From: Vibrio sp. DW001
GTDB taxonomy: Bacteria; Pseudomonadota; Gammaproteobacteria; Enterobacterales; Vibrionaceae
DNA length: 64,000 nt
NCBI RefSeq assembly: GCF_029016285.1
Contig: NZ_CP091975.1
Coordinates: 558,001 to 622,000 of the forward strand
Direction of reading: 5' to 3'
A program made the position numbers and the translations under genes. The notes under the pieces are model-generated. The model was not told the DNA's origin and did no database searches. It worked only from the letters and a program-made list of their open reading frames with translations. This document shows, piece by piece, positions 62,534 through 64,000 of the stretch (the stretch's first letter is position 1; each line of letters begins with the position of its first letter).

Positions 62534-63439
62534 ATGAATAAATGGCCCAGTCTAAAACAACTGCACTATATCGTCACACTACATGAAACACGGCATTTCA
62601 GTCATGCCGCAGAAAAATGTTTTGTGAGTCAATCTACTCTAAGCAAAGGAATACAAAACCTTGAAGAGATGATTGGCTGTCCTCTTTATGAGAAAAAAGA
62701 TAAAAAAAGTCCGCTTGTATTTACACAGGCTGGCGAACTGGTTGTGACTCATGGCAAAGAATTACTGGCTAAAGGGCAGGACCTCATCGAGTTGGGTAAA
62801 CTCTGCCAAGGTGGAACAATGCAGGGTCAACTTAGAGTGGGCTGTATTCCGACAATCGCTCCTTTTCTTCTGTGCGATTTAGTCCAAGAAGTGAATCAAC
62901 GATTTCCGCAACTGAACCTTCTGCTAAGAGAAGATACCACGACAAATTTACTGGAGGCATTGAAACATGGCCAGATGGACGTATTAATTTTGGCTCTACC
63001 AGTCGATATTGGAAATATGCACAGCAAGGTTGTTGGGCAGGATCCTTTCAGGATGGTGATTAGTCGTAATCAGGCCGATGGGATTCGAGTTCCGATAAAA
63101 TATGACGAACTGCCAAACGAATCCGTGTTTTTATTAGAAAATGAACACTGCTTAACGGAGCACGCGGTTTCAGCCTGTAAATTAACGGACAAAGATAAGA
63201 TTAATCCATTCACTGCCACAAGTTTACATACGTTGGTGCAGATGGTCGCTAATGGGCTAGGGACAACATTTATCCCACAGATGGCGATCGAACATGGATT
63301 ATTAGAAAACCAAAATTTGATTGTTGTCGATCCCCCCGGTCAACAGGCCTACCGAGATATCGGTCTTGTTTGGAGACCAAGTTCCTCGCGTTACGAGACG
63401 TTTGAAAAATTAGCAGAGGTGGTTTCTGAACTTATGTAA
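62534..63439 (+). CDS. oxyR: Peroxide-sensing regulator OxyR
   Basis: 301 residues from ATG 62534 (MNKWPSLKQLHYIV); a TTG start six codons earlier is less likely. LysR helix-turn-helix at about 15-40 (RHFSHAAEKCFVSQSTLSKG). The redox pair is in LLENEHCLTEHAVSAC, the two cysteines nine residues apart as in E. coli Cys199/Cys208. Confidence 0.95.
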   Translation: MNKWPSLKQLHYIVTLHETRHFSHAAEKCFVSQSTLSKGIQNLEEMIGCPLYEKKDKKSPLVFTQAGELVVTHGKELLAKGQDLIELGKLCQGGTMQGQLRVGCIPTIAPFLLCDLVQEVNQRFPQLNLLLREDTTTNLLEALKHGQMDVLILALPVDIGNMHSKVVGQDPFRMVISRNQADGIRVPIKYDELPNESVFLLENEHCLTEHAVSACKLTDKDKINPFTATSLHTLVQMVANGLGTTFIPQMAIEHGLLENQNLIVVDPPGQQAYRDIGLVWRPSSSRYETFEKLAEVVSELM

Positions 63440-63514
63440 TACCTATCTGGAAGATTAACTGAACCCGGATTTTCTTAGCTTGGTATCGCCGCTATTTTCA
63501 TCGCCGTAAGAAAT

Positions 63515-63552
63515 AAAAAAGCATTGGAAGTTGGGCTTGGCCTTCCAATGCT
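63515..63552 (-). terminator. Terminator of the gene at the right edge
   Basis: AGCATTGGAAG / CTTCCAATGCT, 11-bp stem; read on the minus strand it ends in T6. It follows the 63606 gene. Confidence 0.85.
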
Positions 63553-63605
63553 GAAATCTTACGTGGTCAGTTACGCGCTAGTTCTAAATTACCTAGTCGT
63601 TCTAT

Positions 63606-63995
63606 TTAGTTTGGTAATACCTCAACGCAAGCAAGGCTAACGTCTTGGTCGATATAGGCCATTCCCAATTTATTTAGAAACGCCATACGGTCGGCTTTCA
63701 TAAGATCAATGTCGGGTGCATCGAGACCACAACGCTCATAGATTATTGCTAGATGCGCCATAAAATGCTCGCCAGTTTCCATTAATAATAAACTGGCAGC
63801 TCCTACATCAGGTTTCACATTAACACGTTGTTTTTCCGATAAGTTTATCGCTAATACTATGGGGTCTTCCTTTCCTTCAAAGCGTACCGTGCGGTTTCGA
63901 ACGGCTTGCTCGGCCCAATAATAGGCTAGCTCTTTACTTTGAGTTAAGAAAATCGGTTCTTGCGATTCTGTATAGCGATTACCAATGGTCGCCAT
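63606..63995 (-). CDS. Unidentified protein, possibly cut by the window edge
   Basis: 129 residues from the ATG at 63995, which is only 5 bases from the edge, so the true start may lie outside. Sequence: IFLTQSKELAYYWAEQAVRN, then EDPIVLAINLSEKQRVNV. The layout (FLT-x-S/T ... A-x-x-YA/W) recalls the second half of ADP-ribosyltransferase-like or RNA 2'-phosphotransferase-like folds, but I cannot support this from what is visible. Confidence 0.5.
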   Translation of the reverse strand: MATIGNRYTESQEPIFLTQSKELAYYWAEQAVRNRTVRFEGKEDPIVLAINLSEKQRVNVKPDVGAASLLLMETGEHFMAHLAIIYERCGLDAPDIDLMKADRMAFLNKLGMAYIDQDVSLACVEVLPN

Positions 63996-64000
63996 GGTAC

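Overview
The window looks like a chromosomal piece of a Vibrionaceae gamma-proteobacterium, most likely Vibrio. The grounds are the order bamD/rluD-pgeF-clpB-rRNA operon, the Vibrio-like 16S variable regions, the long-form PstC and PstA proteins, and the yjf operon with a built-in ion channel. It has three parts: conserved backbone on the left, an island of integrated elements in the middle, and conserved backbone on the right.

Left (1-13.6 kb): mltF and bamD on the minus strand, then rluD, pgeF and clpB on the plus strand. A full rRNA operon follows (16S, tRNA-Ile, tRNA-Ala, 23S, 5S), then tRNA-Asp and tRNA-Trp.

Middle (13.6-31.1 kb): tRNA-Trp is the integration site of a complete-looking element of about 12.56 kb. 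It is bounded by a perfect 105-bp direct repeat (13558-13662 and 26113-26217) that runs from the tRNA anticodon through the downstream terminator. The element has a P2-family integrase, a CI/LexA-type repressor, a Cox-like protein, an HUH replication endonuclease of the P2 gpA family, three Ogr/Delta zinc-finger activators, a P2-type major capsid protein (N) and a shortened scaffold/protease homologue (O). I find no portal, terminase, tail or lysis gene, so it reads as a satellite of a P2-like helper phage, about the size of P4, that brings its own capsid and scaffold. In O all three residues matching the P2 gpO catalytic triad appear to be replaced, so it looks like a protease-dead scaffold. 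The gene order is N then O, the reverse of P2. Non-phage cargo sits beside both att ends and between the Ogr genes. Immediately right of attR lies a decayed second member of the same family: cargo membrane gene, N-terminally truncated O, frameshifted N. Next come a P-loop NTPase gene and an intact IS3/IS150-type insertion sequence that landed in the loop of a terminator.

Right (31.1-64 kb): a chemotaxis receptor and a PAS-GGDEF diguanylate cyclase; a gtrB-glycosyltransferase-gtrA operon divergent from a two-component system; ferredoxin yfhL, trhP and rdgC; then a phosphate block of phoBR, a PstS-like binding protein, ppx-ppk1, pstCAB-phoU and ppk2, with Pho boxes before phoB and pstC. It ends with yjfIJ-channel-yjfKLM-yjfC, a 2-Cys peroxiredoxin divergent from oxyR, and an unidentified gene at the window edge.

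All calls rest on reading the sequence and on recalled family knowledge; no database search was run. Statements about P2 gpO and gpN residues and the P2 cos site rely on remembered sequences.
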